Assembly: GCA_039679375.1 (NCBI GenBank)
Contig: JBDKVA010000065.1
Coordinates: 7,926 to 71,925, forward strand
DNA from: JBDKVA01 sp039679375
GTDB taxonomy: Bacteria > Bacillota > Clostridia > Acetivibrionales > DTU013
Length of the DNA: 64,000 nucleotides
Reading direction: 5' to 3'
The notes under the pieces are model-generated. The model made no database searches and was not told the DNA's origin. It saw only the letters and a list, made by a program, of their open reading frames with translations. A program made the position numbers and the translations under genes. Positions 17,379 through 27,100 of the stretch are shown here, one piece after another (within the stretch, counting starts at the first letter, position 1; each line of letters begins with the position of its first letter).

Positions 17379-18860
17379 TTATTTATATGGGTTTTCATTT
17401 TTGTAAAGCATATCAGCCGGCTGATTAAATGCAATATCTTCAATGTCAAGCATTCTCATTGCAGAGAACAATATTTTCCCTACATGTGTGAATCCTACGC
17501 CCGCATGGTGTGGAAATCTGCCGGCAATAAGCACATACCTGTAGAAGCGAGCCATTTCCTCTATCGCAAAAACACCAACACTGCCAAATGTACCTGGATT
17601 TATATCAATTACCTTTCCTTCCGCTATATAACTTTTTAGTCGGCCGCCAGCTGTGCCCTGGAGCCTGAAAAGCGTTATATCGCCGGGCTTTATTGTACCT
17701 TCAAGAGTTCCTCTTGTAATATCAGGAGCCTTTCCCGGTTCAAGCAGGCTGTGCATAATAAGCTGGTATTTCATCGAATAGCTCTTCATACACGCTTTAG
17801 GTGTATTTCCGCAATGAAAACCGATAAAAAGATCATCCTGCCTATAGCCACAAAACTTATCCCTGTTGTTTTTAAACATATCCTCAGGAACATTGTTATT
17901 CATATCAAGAAGTGTAACAGGAATGCCTGTAGCGCATGTAAGCATATATTCGCTTAATGCACCATAGATATCAGTTTCACATGCGACCGGTATACCTCTG
18001 CCGGTGAGCCTTGAGTTTACATAACAAGGAACAAATCCGAATTGCGTCTGAAATGCAGGCCAGCATTTATTTGCAAATACAATATACTCAGATGCGCCAA
18101 TATTATTTTCCATCAGATCAGTTAATGATATTTCGTATTGAGCAAGCTTTGGAAGGATCTCCGGGTAATTGTTCCCTTCTCCTAATTCATGTTCCATATT
18201 CTTTATAACTTCAGGAATACGAGAATCACCGGCATGCTTATTGAAAGACTCAAAAAGGTCGAGCTCCGAATTCTCCATTATTTCAACACCAAGGTCATAT
18301 AATGGCTTTATAGGAGCATTGCAAGCCAGAAAATCCTGCGGCCTCGGCCCGAAGCTAATAATTTTGAGCCTTGACAAGCCTAAAACAACTCTCGATATAT
18401 TTATAAAGTCAGCTATCATTTCTGCTATTTCATCAGGTGTACCTACCGGATATTCCGGTATATAAGGGTTAAGATTCCGCAGACCCAGGTTATAGGATGC
18501 ATTGAGCATGCCGCAGTATGCGTCTCCTCTTTCATTTATCAGGCTATCCGTTTTTTCTTCTGATGCAGCTGCAAACATTACGGTGCCTTTGAATTTTTGT
18601 GCTATAAGTGTCTCAGGGCCTTCAGGGCCAAAGTTTCCAAGGTAAACCACCAGAGAATTGATACCCGAATTTTTTAATTTCTCAAGTACCTTCATAACAT
18701 CCTTTTCGTTTTCTACAGTAACCCCTATTTCTTGTATATCTATACCTTTGCGTTTACAAGCTTCTACCACCAATTTCCTTCTCTTTTCACCAAGACTTAC
18801 AGGGAAACAATCCCTGCTAACAGATACTATTCCAATTTTTATCTCCGGAATGTTTTTCAT
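17379..18860 (-). CDS. L-fucose/L-arabinose isomerase-fold protein
   Basis: 493 residues of the fucose/arabinose isomerase superfamily: an N-terminal Rossmann-like domain (KIGIVSVSRDCFPVSLG), a middle domain and a C-terminal domain. Possible metal-ligand acids and a His lie in VACETDIYGALSEYM, TLLDMNN and FIGFHCGNTPKACM. It is not a close match to FucI or AraA by eye, so the substrate is unknown. The start is ATG with AAGGAGG 8 bases upstream; the longer frame to 18914 is rejected. It is the last gene of the sugar cluster, 62 bases after a Gfo/Idh/MocA oxidoreductase, which suggests both act on one sugar. Confidence 0.75.
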   Translation of the reverse strand: MKNIPEIKIGIVSVSRDCFPVSLGEKRRKLVVEACKRKGIDIQEIGVTVENEKDVMKVLEKLKNSGINSLVVYLGNFGPEGPETLIAQKFKGTVMFAAASEEKTDSLINERGDAYCGMLNASYNLGLRNLNPYIPEYPVGTPDEIAEMIADFINISRVVLGLSRLKIISFGPRPQDFLACNAPIKPLYDLGVEIMENSELDLFESFNKHAGDSRIPEVIKNMEHELGEGNNYPEILPKLAQYEISLTDLMENNIGASEYIVFANKCWPAFQTQFGFVPCYVNSRLTGRGIPVACETDIYGALSEYMLTCATGIPVTLLDMNNNVPEDMFKNNRDKFCGYRQDDLFIGFHCGNTPKACMKSYSMKYQLIMHSLLEPGKAPDITRGTLEGTIKPGDITLFRLQGTAGGRLKSYIAEGKVIDINPGTFGSVGVFAIEEMARFYRYVLIAGRFPHHAGVGFTHVGKILFSAMRMLDIEDIAFNQPADMLYKNENPYK

Positions 18861-18922
18861 AGATACAGCCTCCTTCACTAATTTGACTGCAGCAGCGGAA
18901 ATACACAGAAGCATCCCAATAC

Positions 18923-20074
18923 TTACTTACCCCAGGAAATCTCCTGGAATGTATTTGTCTGTGATGAGACCTTCGCCTTTATGCACATCAATACACTTAG
19001 CAAGCCTGCCTCAATCGGGGCAACTGATTGTTCCCTTCTCTGCAGAACTCTTATGAAATTTAATGCAAGCGCATCGTCACCGCCGCCATGTGACATTTTG
19101 GCAGAATCTATTTTATAGGTTTCTACCCTGGGTGTATTATGCATAAAGACTTTCAGTTCATCCTTATACCAGTCAAACTCCAGTGTGCCATTATAGCCAA
19201 ATAGTCTTGCACCCCTTGAAGCCGCTTCTTTTCTGGCAAAGAAATTCTGAGAATATGAAACATGCATACCGGTTTCATATTTAATTAATGCACTGCCTGA
19301 GTCTTCATTCCCCGTATCTTTTGCAAAACAGCACATATCGCCGTTCGCATTGTCAAATTTGATATGTTTCATTGCAAAAGGTCCCTCCGGACAGGTTTCA
19401 TTTTTATCACAGTCTTTGCAATAAAGCCCCTCCGGTTTATTACCTGCAAATATCTGTTTTGACTTCATTGCACAAATTAATGCAGGATTCAGGTCAAGAA
19501 GGAAGTTTATATAATCAAAATCATGGGTAGCTTTTTGCAAGAATAGTCCGCCTGTTTCATTTTCATCTCTATACCAGTTATGGTAGTAGATGCCTCCATA
19601 AGGTACATTATTGACAGCCTGCACATGTTCTATCGTGCCAAGTTTGCCGGATAGTATGATTTCCTTCGCCAGCTTTGCTAAAGGTGTAACCCTTAGCGGA
19701 AATGATACGACAGCTTCCGCCTTTGATTTTTCAGAAATACTCTTAAGCAGCAGTAATTCCTCCATATTCGTTGCAACAGGTTTTTCAAGGAACAGTGGTA
19801 TGTTTCTGGCCAAAACCTTAATTGCCATTTTAGCATGCTGTGAACAGCGTGTACCTATCATTACACCGTCTAGCATTTCTTTGTCCAGCATCGCATCAGC
19901 ATCTTCATAAAAAGAAATATTTTCTGTCTTAATGCCATTCCTGTCAAGGTTCTGCTTTACCTTTGCAGTGTTCAAGTCAGTAATAGCAGCTATTTCAACC
20001 CCCATATCAAGCTTTAGCATAATGTCCGCCATACCGGAAATTCTTACGCCATATCCTATTATACCAATTTTCAT
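18923..20074 (-). CDS. Gfo/Idh/MocA-family oxidoreductase with Cys-rich insert
   Basis: 383 residues. An N-terminal NAD(P)-binding fold (IGIIGYGVR) with the family EKP motif (LFLEKPVAT) precedes a C-terminal alpha/beta domain with KATHDFDYINFLL, which supplies the usual catalytic His-Asp. An insert of about residues 215-245 holds YCKDCDKNETCP and CCF, six cysteines in about 35 residues, plausibly a metal site. Family members oxidise sugar hydroxyls, or cleave or epimerise glycosides via 3-keto sugars. The start is ATG with GGAG upstream (the GTG two codons earlier abuts that site). It sits between a GH-like gene and the isomerase-fold gene. Confidence 0.85.
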   Translation of the reverse strand: MKIGIIGYGVRISGMADIMLKLDMGVEIAAITDLNTAKVKQNLDRNGIKTENISFYEDADAMLDKEMLDGVMIGTRCSQHAKMAIKVLARNIPLFLEKPVATNMEELLLLKSISEKSKAEAVVSFPLRVTPLAKLAKEIILSGKLGTIEHVQAVNNVPYGGIYYHNWYRDENETGGLFLQKATHDFDYINFLLDLNPALICAMKSKQIFAGNKPEGLYCKDCDKNETCPEGPFAMKHIKFDNANGDMCCFAKDTGNEDSGSALIKYETGMHVSYSQNFFARKEAASRGARLFGYNGTLEFDWYKDELKVFMHNTPRVETYKIDSAKMSHGGGDDALALNFIRVLQRREQSVAPIEAGLLSVLMCIKAKVSSQTNTFQEISWGK

Positions 20075-20113
20075 ATACACTCCGCTCCTAACATAATAAA
20101 ATTTAATTACTCT

Positions 20114-22159
20114 TTAACTGCAACTCTTAGTGTTCGACGGCCACATCAAAACCTTCAATTCCATATTTTTAATTCCGCTTTTCAGCGTAATCCACTCATC
20201 AGACGTATCTGCTTCAACAGATTCCGGGGCTCCTGTTACCCTGTTAAATTCAAGTATCCCTTTGCCTCCATAACCCGGTGCGTAGATAACAATTTCCTGA
20301 AGATCGTCTCCCGATGAATTTAAAAGCATGAGGCATTTTTGATCTTCCTTATGGAATGAGAAAACGGCCAAATAGGGGGCACCTCTGATAAATACGGGAC
20401 AAGTGCCAATTTTCTGGCTTTTTAATATATCTTGTATAATCAGTTGCCGGAATGGATTGAGATGCGCATGAGGAATCCCCTTAAACCTGCCATATGGCAG
20501 TATAAAGACTCTGCTCTGCCAGAGGGTCATTCCGGAACCGGTATTTTTACCATAAGGATCCTTCAGGTCACTGATCGTAAAGGGTTGCCCAACGTATTCA
20601 ATTTCAAGAAAATCTCCGGCAGATACCTGTGCCGACATCCTGGCTTCTTCAACACCCAGGCAGGTATACCCGCTGCATACCTGTTCATAAGCCTGATATC
20701 CGCTATCCTGAAGGTGCCAGCGGGCATTCCCGATTCCGGCAAGCCGTCCGTACCCCATATCAAAAAGGGTGTATGCGGCTTCCGCTTCCAGAAGAACAAA
20801 ATTATCTGCAAATAGACGTTTTAGTTCGATCTCAGAGATATTGCGGAAAAATTGTCCTGAAACAGCTATAATACTGTGTTCAGGAATCTGATCCCCGCAG
20901 TAGACATTGGCAATTCCGAAACAGTTCAGCAGTTGGCACCAGAAGGTCTCTCGGGGATATAATTCTGTCATGCTCTTTCCCTCTTCGGTGTGAAGGGTGT
21001 ATGAAGATTTTGAGCTAAACATTATCTTAACGCTTTGCTGTTGTTCCCGGCCTATTTCTAACTTTTTGACAGTATCAATAAAATTCCTGTTATAAGCAAG
21101 TGAATCCTGATACCCCTCTGAAAGGAGAGCTCCATTACCCATCATGTCAAAAAGATTCATGGTAACTCCTTTAGCCTGCATGCACAGGGTACTTTCCACT
21201 TCGAACCGGGTAAAACAATTGGATTTTGAAAACCGTGTAAACTGGAAGTTTTCCAGTTCCGGGTATAGTTCTGTCCCCGAGGGTATTAATGCCTGAGTCA
21301 TGAGAGAAGCAGAGGAGAAATTCCACAGGTAGTTTTGCGGGGTCACTTCAGCATATGCCGGAAGGTGTGGACGGTTGACCATGGGGACATTTTCAGAGGA
21401 AAGCCCTCCCAGTATGCCTTTCCAATCCCGGCCCTCCGAACAATGGGCAGAAGGGGAGGAACTCATAAGGCCTACCCGGGTTTCAGGTGAAACCCTATGA
21501 ACCGCCTGCCCGATAATGGACGCCAGTTCCGTCATCGTTTGCCGGGATATGTCGAGCCATATTTTTCGGTAGGGGTGAGGTTCACCCGGTGATAAAACCG
21601 CATCTATAAAATCCTTTCGTTCAAGATGCCTGTTTGCCATCCGTGAATATATTTCCATATGCCTGTCGCAAAAACACCCACCCCAATAAAGCGGCTCGTG
21701 ATTGTGGAAGCGGAAATCATCCTCCACCCAGAGCATATGCGGCCGGATGGAAGCATATAATGCATATATTTCCCGCAAATACTCCCGCCATTTATCACAA
21801 AGAGGGCAAACTACAGCATTAGCCCGGTTTCCATATGGATCCGTCATCAGCATAAAGTTCTGCCCCTCTTTCAGTTTACGGCCACGGTCCGCATGCAGCA
21901 ATGTAATCCAGGGGTTGATGGATGTGGTCACGCCGATGGTTTCAAGTTTTTCAGAAGCATGAGAAATCAGCTCCACCCATGGCCTTGTTTCAGAAAGGGA
22001 GAGGTGTCCCTGGTTCAGTTCCTCACAATTGATAAAAAACATGACATCATTGATCCCGGCAGCAGTACAGAACCGCATTAGCCTGTCAATATTCTCCTTT
22101 TCATAGTGACCCGGCTGTAATGCAAACCGCAGGATATACTGAAATCTCTCCTGATCCAT
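20114..22159 (-). CDS. Uncharacterised TIM-barrel, glycoside-hydrolase-like protein
   Basis: 681 residues, no signal peptide, so intracellular. The N-terminal 330 residues look like a (beta/alpha)8 barrel: strands such as GINDVMFFINCEELNQ, TTSINPWITL and MLWVEDDFRFHNH carry acidic residues at strand ends, as in clan GH-A. A GH42-like middle domain (SIIAVSGQFF) and a beta-rich C-terminal domain follow. The exact family is not recognised. A deacetylase or lyase role is not excluded. Its place between the MFS and Gfo/Idh genes argues for action on an imported oligosaccharide or glycoside. Confidence 0.6.
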   Translation of the reverse strand: MDQERFQYILRFALQPGHYEKENIDRLMRFCTAAGINDVMFFINCEELNQGHLSLSETRPWVELISHASEKLETIGVTTSINPWITLLHADRGRKLKEGQNFMLMTDPYGNRANAVVCPLCDKWREYLREIYALYASIRPHMLWVEDDFRFHNHEPLYWGGCFCDRHMEIYSRMANRHLERKDFIDAVLSPGEPHPYRKIWLDISRQTMTELASIIGQAVHRVSPETRVGLMSSSPSAHCSEGRDWKGILGGLSSENVPMVNRPHLPAYAEVTPQNYLWNFSSASLMTQALIPSGTELYPELENFQFTRFSKSNCFTRFEVESTLCMQAKGVTMNLFDMMGNGALLSEGYQDSLAYNRNFIDTVKKLEIGREQQQSVKIMFSSKSSYTLHTEEGKSMTELYPRETFWCQLLNCFGIANVYCGDQIPEHSIIAVSGQFFRNISEIELKRLFADNFVLLEAEAAYTLFDMGYGRLAGIGNARWHLQDSGYQAYEQVCSGYTCLGVEEARMSAQVSAGDFLEIEYVGQPFTISDLKDPYGKNTGSGMTLWQSRVFILPYGRFKGIPHAHLNPFRQLIIQDILKSQKIGTCPVFIRGAPYLAVFSFHKEDQKCLMLLNSSGDDLQEIVIYAPGYGGKGILEFNRVTGAPESVEADTSDEWITLKSGIKNMELKVLMWPSNTKSCS

Positions 22160-22217
22160 ATTAGTTCATCTCCATACATTTCCTAATATCGGGTTCAGAT
22201 AAAATCCTTCTCTATTC

Positions 22218-23486
22218 TCAGGATACAAAATCTTTCTGTCTAAACTGGCAGAACCCTATAAAAAATAGGAATCCGCTTACAACCTGTATAACCGCAACGG
22301 AAATAAGTGATCGTACGACAATTCCAGAGTCAATGAATACTCCGATAACCATTGTGGATAATGCCGTTCCGCCCGTCATAAGAAGAAAACGTCCCCCGGT
22401 ATAGATTCCCATAATCTCAAATGGAACAATCTTATACACTCCGGTAGGTACTCCCTGGTCTACAAATGTCTGTCCGAATAGCATAAGAAAATAAAAAGCT
22501 AAAAACATGGCCGGACTTTTGGCGAAAGGCATGCAAACAAGCCCTATGGCAGCAATTATGCTGCCTGACAAACAAATTCTTCCTGTGCCCAGGCACTGAA
22601 TCAGAAAGCCGAACAAAATATTCGAAAATACTGCTGCTATAGTACCCCAGAGCACCATGTATGTCGAGTAGACAGGCGGCAGATTCAGCTTCTTTGTACC
22701 GACAGCCATGGCAAAATATGATCCGCCCATGGCAATTCCTCTAAGTACATTTGGCAGGACAAATGCCCGAAACTCCCGCACCTTGAAAATACGGGGCAAT
22801 GCGTTAAATGCAGAAATCCCGGAATCCGCTAATACGCGTGGATAAATCGCCAACATTTTAAATCTGAAGATTATAAATGCAGCTGCATTAAAAAGAAGGA
22901 ATGAACATATAAACAGCAGAATAAAGCCACCGGGAAAGCCAAGTGCTTTCAGTATTGAACTGGCTGTAATACTAAAAAATACAGAAACCACATTGACAAT
23001 TACTCCGTCGAGTGCCAAAAACCTACCACATATTTCCATGCGGATCAAGCGTGTAAAAATCTTATTCTCCAACATATTTTTCAAAGACAATGCCAGGTTT
23101 TGTAAGACTCCTGCAGCTATTAGAAGTGTCAGAAGGAAACGATTGTCTATTCCCGGTAGGAGAGTGCTGCCGATGAGCATTAATGGCGTTAATGCATAAA
23201 AGATGGCTGTAATCGCCAGTAAACGTACCCTGTTTACTACACGATCCGTAAATCCCATAAAAATCAGAATACCTGCAATAGATGCCACATTGCCTGTTGT
23301 TCCAAAAATGCCGATACCCGTTACACTGAGACCAACCTTTAGAAGATAAGATTGTATTATAGCATTGGATGCAAAAATCATTGCAGCTCCGGACAGCGCA
23401 TCCCGGATTAACAAAAAAACCATATTCGCATATTCAGTCGGATCGGAGGATATTGTCCTCAAAATGTTTTTTCGCAGCATTCGCAT
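22218..23486 (-). CDS. MFS transporter
   Basis: 422 residues with about 12 hydrophobic helices in two halves separated by a loop near residue 215. It resembles the major facilitator superfamily (GFTDRVVNRVRLL is the A-type loop between helices 2 and 3). It lies in the sugar cluster 58 bases upstream of the GH-like gene, so a sugar or sugar-derivative substrate is likely, as an importer beside the ABC system or an exporter. It is not closely similar to the second MFS protein at 61208. Confidence 0.8.
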   Translation of the reverse strand: MRMLRKNILRTISSDPTEYANMVFLLIRDALSGAAMIFASNAIIQSYLLKVGLSVTGIGIFGTTGNVASIAGILIFMGFTDRVVNRVRLLAITAIFYALTPLMLIGSTLLPGIDNRFLLTLLIAAGVLQNLALSLKNMLENKIFTRLIRMEICGRFLALDGVIVNVVSVFFSITASSILKALGFPGGFILLFICSFLLFNAAAFIIFRFKMLAIYPRVLADSGISAFNALPRIFKVREFRAFVLPNVLRGIAMGGSYFAMAVGTKKLNLPPVYSTYMVLWGTIAAVFSNILFGFLIQCLGTGRICLSGSIIAAIGLVCMPFAKSPAMFLAFYFLMLFGQTFVDQGVPTGVYKIVPFEIMGIYTGGRFLLMTGGTALSTMVIGVFIDSGIVVRSLISVAVIQVVSGFLFFIGFCQFRQKDFVS

Positions 23487-23649
23487 GCATTGGTACCTGC
23501 CTTCTCCTGCTTCCGTGGTATCAATATATTACCAGTATTGCTTTTGTATCAGTTCATGTACAGCTTTTCCCGCACAGCCGGCTTTGCCGGGACTTCTGTA
23601 AAGGTACGGATATCCCCTTATCATTAAGCATATTTACATGGTACTGTTA

Positions 23650-24867
23650 TCAGCAACTTTTCAATTCTCGAATTGCGGTTATAACCGCCTCACGTGCCTG
23701 GGGTTTCTGATTGTCTATATAATCGGCCTCCCAGTATAAAATTTCCCGTGTACCAGCCTCGTGAGCGATTTGCACATCTCTGCGGAAGTCTTCAGGTGTG
23801 GTTGGCACCCATCCGTAAACAAGCAAAGGTGTCTTCCCCTCTGTTTCCTTCTTTATATAACTGCAGGCCAAAGAAGCGTTTCCTCCTGCAGTATAGTACC
23901 CTGCAGCAGTTATACCATCCATCAGGTTTTCCTCCGCCCACGTTTTAATATCACATAGGAGTCCGTTCAGTGCGCCGTCAACCCTGTTTCCCTTCATTCT
24001 TCTAACCCAGTCCGGAGTATCGTCTCTTATCATTTCGGGCAATACGCCCCGATATGACCATGGATGATCTACCATAACAATCAAGGGCAATTTTTTAGGA
24101 TGACTCTTTACCAGTGTGCTGGCATCCCTCATAAACCATGTAATAGGTTGAGCACGGCAGCGGATCCATCTTATATCGTTGTTCGGTATACTGTGCGGGT
24201 CAATGCCATACTTATTTCTAAATGCTTCGATATTTGGCCTTTCATAGCCAAAATCAGCTACCCCGTCACCATCCGATTGAGGATTATCCCGGATGTCACC
24301 TGTGCGTATCCAATCAAGAAACAATCCATCGATATCATATGCCAGCATTTCACGAATCAGTTCCAGCTTATATTCCCTCACCTCCTGGAACGCATAGCTC
24401 AGCTGGGAATGATAGCTGCTTCCGTCACGGCGCACCCAGCGATACTGCGGATGCTCCCTGGTAAATTTGGTGGTAAAGCCAAGTCCGTGGTCATCTTCGT
24501 TTATAGACATCCATGCATAGATTTCAAGCCCGAGTTCATGCCCGATATCAATTGCTAAACGGAGAGTGTCAAGATTGGTATAGTCAAGCTGCATAAAGCG
24601 CTTCATGGTTGCCTCCGGAGGAAGGTCGATAAAGCCCGGCGAATACTGCCAGATCTCTTCATGATCATCGGCGCGGAATGGCTCGACCAGCTTGCTTGCA
24701 TATACCGCCTTACCTGCATCAAAAACACGCCAGTAGATTCTGGATAAGCCGAATTCCTTGCAGCGTGTAAGCATTGTTCTGATTCCCGCCTCACCCCAGG
24801 CAGGTCCGTCTGTTTTCAGATACCAGTCGCTGTGGGTAAGCGGCGCGGAAAGAATCAGGTTGTTCAT
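23650..24867 (-). CDS. GHL10-like TIM-barrel protein
   Basis: About 405 residues, cytoplasmic. Features of the glycosyl-hydrolase-like 10 fold are visible: LSRIYWRVFDAGKA, LGLEIYAWMSINED and DIDGLFLDWIRTGD, the last with the Asp at the end of a strand where GH-A enzymes carry a catalytic acid. It shares general design with the N-terminal module of the secreted protein at 38782, but is not a duplicate. The start ATG overlaps the stop of the upstream gene (AAGGAGGAATGA); GGAGG is 7 bases away, so the two are coupled. Substrate and activity are unknown. Confidence 0.65.
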   Translation of the reverse strand: MNNLILSAPLTHSDWYLKTDGPAWGEAGIRTMLTRCKEFGLSRIYWRVFDAGKAVYASKLVEPFRADDHEEIWQYSPGFIDLPPEATMKRFMQLDYTNLDTLRLAIDIGHELGLEIYAWMSINEDDHGLGFTTKFTREHPQYRWVRRDGSSYHSQLSYAFQEVREYKLELIREMLAYDIDGLFLDWIRTGDIRDNPQSDGDGVADFGYERPNIEAFRNKYGIDPHSIPNNDIRWIRCRAQPITWFMRDASTLVKSHPKKLPLIVMVDHPWSYRGVLPEMIRDDTPDWVRRMKGNRVDGALNGLLCDIKTWAEENLMDGITAAGYYTAGGNASLACSYIKKETEGKTPLLVYGWVPTTPEDFRRDVQIAHEAGTREILYWEADYIDNQKPQAREAVITAIRELKSC

Positions 24868-24869
24868 AC

Positions 24870-27023
24870 TCATTCCTCCTTTATATGTGTTTGTATTATA
24901 AGCTCATCAAGTTTCTTTTTCAGATACCGGATGCCATATTCATTAAAAATCGCAATGGAAGCTGTATCAGAACGGTCCCTGGCAGCTCCCGCATAACATT
25001 TGCAAGCTTCAATCGCCAGAGTCAATGCACATTCCACATGTACCTGCGCTCCTGCCATATCTTCCATAGCCGCTGCCCTGCCGCCCTTGAATAATTCCTC
25101 GCACATCCTGAGATAACCTATTCCAAACGAAATCCGGTTAATCCAGTATTCAACAAACCAGCGACCTTTCTCCATTACTTTCGGACACGCCCGTTTTGCC
25201 CAGTCCAACGCCCTTTCATAATCACGGCACACCTCATCCATCCCCCTGGAAGGCTCTGTTTTCGTCCAGTGACAGCTCACCATCTCCGGTACAGGAAATG
25301 CAAAACCCAATCCATCCCTTTCGAGGACCACCGTTGCATTTTCCAGCTCGCGGAACATACCGCGCAATTCATAAACACAACCGTCGCCGCATAGTGCCGT
25401 TAGTATACGGGAATACGTATCAAAGCAGCGTTGGCTGTTGTTCCACATTGCATTTGCCAGATAGTTGGCACAAATATCATGATCGCTTGTCAGCCAGTAC
25501 CTGCTCATAAAACCTTTCCACCCGGCCCTGCGTGCTGTCGCCAGCAGCTCTCCAAGGTTTTCGGCCGCAACCATCGGCAGGAAACCGATATTGTCATCAT
25601 GCAGTGTATAGCACATGGTACAGGTTGTTCCGGATGGAATTTCATAAAGCACATTACGCCTTTTCAGCACCCGTGTCGGCGTGTAGTCAACAAAACATGT
25701 GATCTCGGCATCTTTAGGCAAAACCTTTGCAAGAATAGGGAACAGTTCTTCGGCAAGATACATGTACATGAGTTCGATATCCGGTTTACAGGTACGGTTC
25801 ATGGCTTTCTTATCACAGAAGAACAGGTCATAGAAATACAAGGCTGCAATATCGCCTCTAACCTCTTTGACAGCCCTGTCGCCGCCTCCCGGATACTCCG
25901 AGCGCAGCGACGCTTTTTTCAAAGTTTCTTCATATGTTTGGATATGCCCGATATTATATTTTATATCCAGAGCATTCCATGCCATTTCGGAGTATTCCAC
26001 CCAATCCCGGAATTCCGGCATGACCGGCGCTATGATATCAATGTCAGGATAGTTCTCAATCATGGCCTTTATGGTGGCAAGCGCCATCTCATAAAGTGAA
26101 TCGTCCTCCACACTGACATTCGGTCCGGGAACAACTGTTTCGGTATTCAGAAGCTTTACAAACACCGGCTCTTTGATCACAGGGGCAAACTCCCTGACGT
26201 ATTCCAGGGGCAGCGCACCCATTGCAACCTCCATACCGCGGGAATGTGCAAATGAGATGACTCCGGATATCAGCTTTTTCCCGGCAGAAAGCATCCCGGC
26301 ACAATCCGCGTCGATTGGCAGGTCGCGGTTCCAAAATTCCCTGCGGTCATCAAACAGCTCACGGCCGATCATATCATCAGTGATTGCGTAATGACAGTTA
26401 AAAAAAAGGCCGGTTGTTGAACGTTTGATGCCTTCCATTTCCATGTCCATGAGCGGAAACTCCGGATAGAATTGAATATAGATTCTGTTGAAACGCAGCT
26501 TTGCAAGCTGGTTTAAAATATTCCCATAATCGTCAATACCCCAGCTTTCCGGTCCAAAGGCCAATCCGTGGGGAAATGCCCAGGTACGTACTTTTTCCTG
26601 CGGCTCTTCGCATATGTCAATATCGGGCAGATAGAGTCCGCGTTTTTCCGGCAGAACATCCCCGTGAAGCAGAAATTCCACCCCCCATTGTGCAGCCAAT
26701 CCATACACAGCCCAAAGAGTTGCGGCCTGACTTCCGCCGGAGACCACCATGCTATTTCCTGAAACACGGCGGATCATTACCGCCTGTTCCTCTGCAGATG
26801 CCCACTTATCCGGAATGCCTCCATCAGAAAAATACGGATTTTCTTTTGATGAACCTACAAAAAACAAAATTCCAGCCTGATCCTCCAAACACTCCGTCAG
26901 GCCGGCATCGATATCAAACAGCTTTTTAAGGTATCCACGCAGTTCTTCTGCAGCAAACCGTGTAAGACTATCAGTATTTGATGCAATGATAATTGTCGCC
27001 TTTTTTGTTTGATTCTCACACAT
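24870..27023 (-). CDS. GH67 N-terminal-domain-like protein of unknown activity
   Basis: About 717 residues. The first 130 residues (IIIASNTDSLTRFAAEELRGYLKKL, split, then ILFFVGSSKEN) match the N-terminal domain of alpha-glucuronidases and GH20-type enzymes. A probable TIM barrel follows (RTWAFPHGLAFGPESWGIDDYGNIL, in part; VAMGALPLEYV). The C-terminal 200 residues are helical. The first ATG of the frame is at 27023 with a poor AAAGGG 12 bases upstream; a TTG at 27104 overlapping the permease stop is the alternative start. No signal peptide. Likely an intracellular glycosidase, but the catalytic residues were not identified. Confidence 0.6.
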   Translation of the reverse strand: MCENQTKKATIIIASNTDSLTRFAAEELRGYLKKLFDIDAGLTECLEDQAGILFFVGSSKENPYFSDGGIPDKWASAEEQAVMIRRVSGNSMVVSGGSQAATLWAVYGLAAQWGVEFLLHGDVLPEKRGLYLPDIDICEEPQEKVRTWAFPHGLAFGPESWGIDDYGNILNQLAKLRFNRIYIQFYPEFPLMDMEMEGIKRSTTGLFFNCHYAITDDMIGRELFDDRREFWNRDLPIDADCAGMLSAGKKLISGVISFAHSRGMEVAMGALPLEYVREFAPVIKEPVFVKLLNTETVVPGPNVSVEDDSLYEMALATIKAMIENYPDIDIIAPVMPEFRDWVEYSEMAWNALDIKYNIGHIQTYEETLKKASLRSEYPGGGDRAVKEVRGDIAALYFYDLFFCDKKAMNRTCKPDIELMYMYLAEELFPILAKVLPKDAEITCFVDYTPTRVLKRRNVLYEIPSGTTCTMCYTLHDDNIGFLPMVAAENLGELLATARRAGWKGFMSRYWLTSDHDICANYLANAMWNNSQRCFDTYSRILTALCGDGCVYELRGMFRELENATVVLERDGLGFAFPVPEMVSCHWTKTEPSRGMDEVCRDYERALDWAKRACPKVMEKGRWFVEYWINRISFGIGYLRMCEELFKGGRAAAMEDMAGAQVHVECALTLAIEACKCYAGAARDRSDTASIAIFNEYGIRYLKKKLDELIIQTHIKEE

Positions 27024-27100
27024 ATGATTTAATTTCCCTTTCGCATTCCTTCCATCGTTTTTGCAGTACAAACCGTCATCGAATTTTTGTCTGGGCGCAC

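Noticed and set aside
25431..26099. 222-codon plus-strand frame opposite the GH67-N-like gene
   Set aside because: Antisense shadow; Cys/His-rich low-quality sequence without a start site.
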